Source: Nitrososphaera sp. (GTDB lineage: Archaea > Thermoproteota > Nitrososphaeria > Nitrososphaerales > Nitrososphaeraceae). Taken from it: DNA of 22,915 nt. The notes beneath the pieces are model-generated. The model was not told the DNA's origin, did no database searches, and saw only the letters and a list, made by a program, of their open reading frames with translations. The stretch is from positions 1-22,915 of the forward strand of contig JAICPK010000002.1 in the NCBI GenBank assembly GCA_025929855.1, written 5' to 3'. A program made the position numbers and the translations under genes. Below are positions 21,861 to 22,915 of this stretch, piece after piece (the stretch's first letter is position 1; each line of letters opens with the position of its first letter).

Positions 21861-22151
21861 ATGTCGGTCTCACAACCCTCTCAACCAAATGATGAGGAAA
21901 TAAGAAGGCGTGAAGCCGAGGCTGCGGCCATGCGCCAGCGGGTTTTGCAGGTGGTACTCGATCCTCAAGCACGCCAGCGACTGATGAATATACGGCTTGT
22001 CAAACCGGATCTTGCACTGACTGTTGAAAATTATCTTATCAGTTCAGCTTCTTCCGGCAGGATCAATCGCCCCCTAACTGATGATGAATTGAAGCAGCTT
22101 TTGTTGCGCATCCAGCAACCAAAGAAAGAATTCCGGTTTGAAAGGCGCTAA
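21861..22151 (+). CDS. PDCD5-family DNA-binding protein
   Basis: Small helical protein (96 residues) of the archaeal PDCD5/TFAR19 family, thought to bind DNA or associate with translation factors; its cellular role is not settled. EEIRRREAEAAAMRQRVLQV begins the N-terminal helix, and LDPQARQRLMNIRLVKPDLA with VENYLI is the three-helix core signature. The C-terminus is basic (KKEFRFERR). The frame is open further upstream, but ATG 21861, 4 nt after the eS19 stop, is clearly right because the extension would lie inside eS19. Confidence 0.94.
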   Translation: MSVSQPSQPNDEEIRRREAEAAAMRQRVLQVVLDPQARQRLMNIRLVKPDLALTVENYLISSASSGRINRPLTDDELKQLLLRIQQPKKEFRFERR

Positions 22152-22196
22152 AACACTCAGCTAACGTTTATACTCATCAGTTTGGGCATGAGTTAA

Positions 22197-22206
22197 CTAT
22201 TTAAAG
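22197..22206 (+). promoter_or_regulatory. TATA box of the dehydrogenase gene
   Basis: CTATTTAAAG is centred 27 nt before GTG 22229. This marks a leaderless start and supports the GTG codon. Confidence 0.5.
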
Positions 22207-22228
22207 TGTGAAACATGCTTGTTGCTCT

Positions 22229-22915
22229 GTGAAGGCAGCAGTATTTCGAGAATACAACAAGGATCCTACAAAGAATGTTAAAATTGAAGATATCGATGTT
22301 CCTAAGATAAAGTCTTATGAAGTTTTGATAAAGGTTGAGTCGGCGTCTTACAACTATAACGATCTTTGGGCTATATGGGGCGAGCCAATCAAGACTCCAC
22401 TTCCACATATTTCAGGAAGCGATGTGGCAGGAACGGTAGTTGAAGTTGGCCCCGATGTCCAAAAGATCAAGGTTGGCGATAGGGTAGTTTCGCATTCTAA
22501 TTTAAGCTGCAGAGTGTGCTATGAATGCACTTCTGGTAGGGAGTATGACTGCATTGAAAGGCTTGTGTGGGGATTCCAGACAGGCCCATTCTGGGGAGGA
22601 TTTGCTCAGTATACACACCTTCCAGAGGTCAATGTAGTCAAGATTGCAGACAATGTTTCATTTAGTGACGCAGCAGCAGTTTCTATGGTGGGCATGACAT
22701 CGTGGCACATGTTAGTTGGCCGCGCCAAGATCAAGCCAGGCCAGGTGGTGCTTATCATGGGTGGAGGTTCCGGTGTTGGCATGGTGGGCATCCAGATTGC
22801 CAAATTGTACAACTGTACAGTCATTGCGACTGCAGGCAACAAGGACAAGATGGACAAGTGCATGGAGCTTGGAGCCGACTATACAGTCAACCACAGGGAG
22901 GCCGATTGGTACAAG
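22229..22915 (+). CDS. Medium-chain zinc dehydrogenase/reductase, 3' truncated
   Basis: The first 229 residues of a medium-chain dehydrogenase/reductase; the window ends inside the cofactor domain. GTG 22229 opens with KAAVFREYN, as in the family. The structural zinc site is Cys94-x2-Cys97-x2-Cys100-x7-Cys108. The usual catalytic-zinc Cys is replaced by Asn in YNYNDLW (residues 41-47), as in quinone-reductase and enoyl-CoA-reductase-like branches. The Rossmann motif GGGSGVGMVGIQ spans 178-189. The nearest family types are acryloyl- or crotonyl-CoA reductase-like and NADPH:quinone reductase-like proteins. Thaumarchaeota fix carbon by the 3-hydroxypropionate/4-hydroxybutyrate cycle, so an enoyl-CoA reductase role is possible but not shown. 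Confidence 0.88.
   Translation, partial: MKAAVFREYNKDPTKNVKIEDIDVPKIKSYEVLIKVESASYNYNDLWAIWGEPIKTPLPHISGSDVAGTVVEVGPDVQKIKVGDRVVSHSNLSCRVCYECTSGREYDCIERLVWGFQTGPFWGGFAQYTHLPEVNVVKIADNVSFSDAAAVSMVGMTSWHMLVGRAKIKPGQVVLIMGGGSGVGMVGIQIAKLYNCTVIATAGNKDKMDKCMELGADYTVNHREADWYK

Overview
The window reads as a chromosome segment of an ammonia-oxidising-type archaeon, phylum Thaumarchaeota (Nitrososphaerota), most likely order Nitrososphaerales. The grounds are the archaeal spc-operon tail (uL18-uS5-uL30-uL15-secY-adkA-DUF106-cmk-cbf5), an intron-containing class II tRNA, the archaeal proteins Rnp4, eS19, PDCD5 and Nep1, very small Cys/His zinc-finger proteins, Asn/Gln-rich exported proteins, and archaeal TATA boxes. 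In many genes a TATA-like box lies about 26-27 bp before the start codon, so leaderless mRNAs look common. TTG starts are also frequent. The order-level placement is an inference from style, not a computed phylogeny.

Layout. 1-1266: sparse accessory DNA with two small putative zinc proteins (241-390, 827-1033). 1267-2214: an exported dienelactone-hydrolase-like enzyme. 2215-3115: mostly non-coding, holding tRNA-Ser(GGA) with a 15-nt intron on the minus strand and a 54-residue Cys/His-rich protein gene (2943-3107). 3116-9705: a tightly packed minus-strand operon of ribosomal proteins, the Sec translocon, an Oxa1/EMC3-like insertase, two nucleotide kinases and the H/ACA pseudouridine synthase. 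9706-10298: non-coding, with the operon promoter. 10299-14818: two divergent units, mdh-larB (minus) and a His-rich membrane protein-larC-larE (plus). These give a complete LarB/LarC/LarE set for the nickel-pincer nucleotide cofactor, but the enzyme that uses it (LarA) is not in the window. 14819-16324: accessory stretch with a lone tRNA 3' part, a small degraded membrane ORF, an alpha/beta-barrel monooxygenase-like gene and a 2TM-domain gene. 16325-19856: cysteine desulfurase, an unrecognised protein, an Lrp/AsnC regulator with palindromic sites nearby, and heme O synthase. 19797-22151: Nep1, an unrecognised protein, Rnp4 (RNase P), eS19 and PDCD5. 22229 to the edge: a truncated medium-chain zinc dehydrogenase.

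How the genes work together. Three core modules are present: ribosome and membrane-protein biogenesis (3116-9705), RNA processing and ribosome maturation (Cbf5, Nep1, Rnp4, eS19), and cofactor supply (Lar proteins, cysteine desulfurase, heme O synthase). The strongest anomaly is Nep1. Its conserved first 47 residues are clearly encoded upstream of its first ATG, yet no ATG, GTG or TTG codon lies in that open frame. The reading frame points to an ATA (or ACG) start, with a TATA-like box at the distance expected for a leaderless transcript. Other points worth a second look are the malate dehydrogenase/Lar pairing without LarA, the orphan tRNA 3' part, and a 32-codon leader ORF in front of the cysteine desulfurase.
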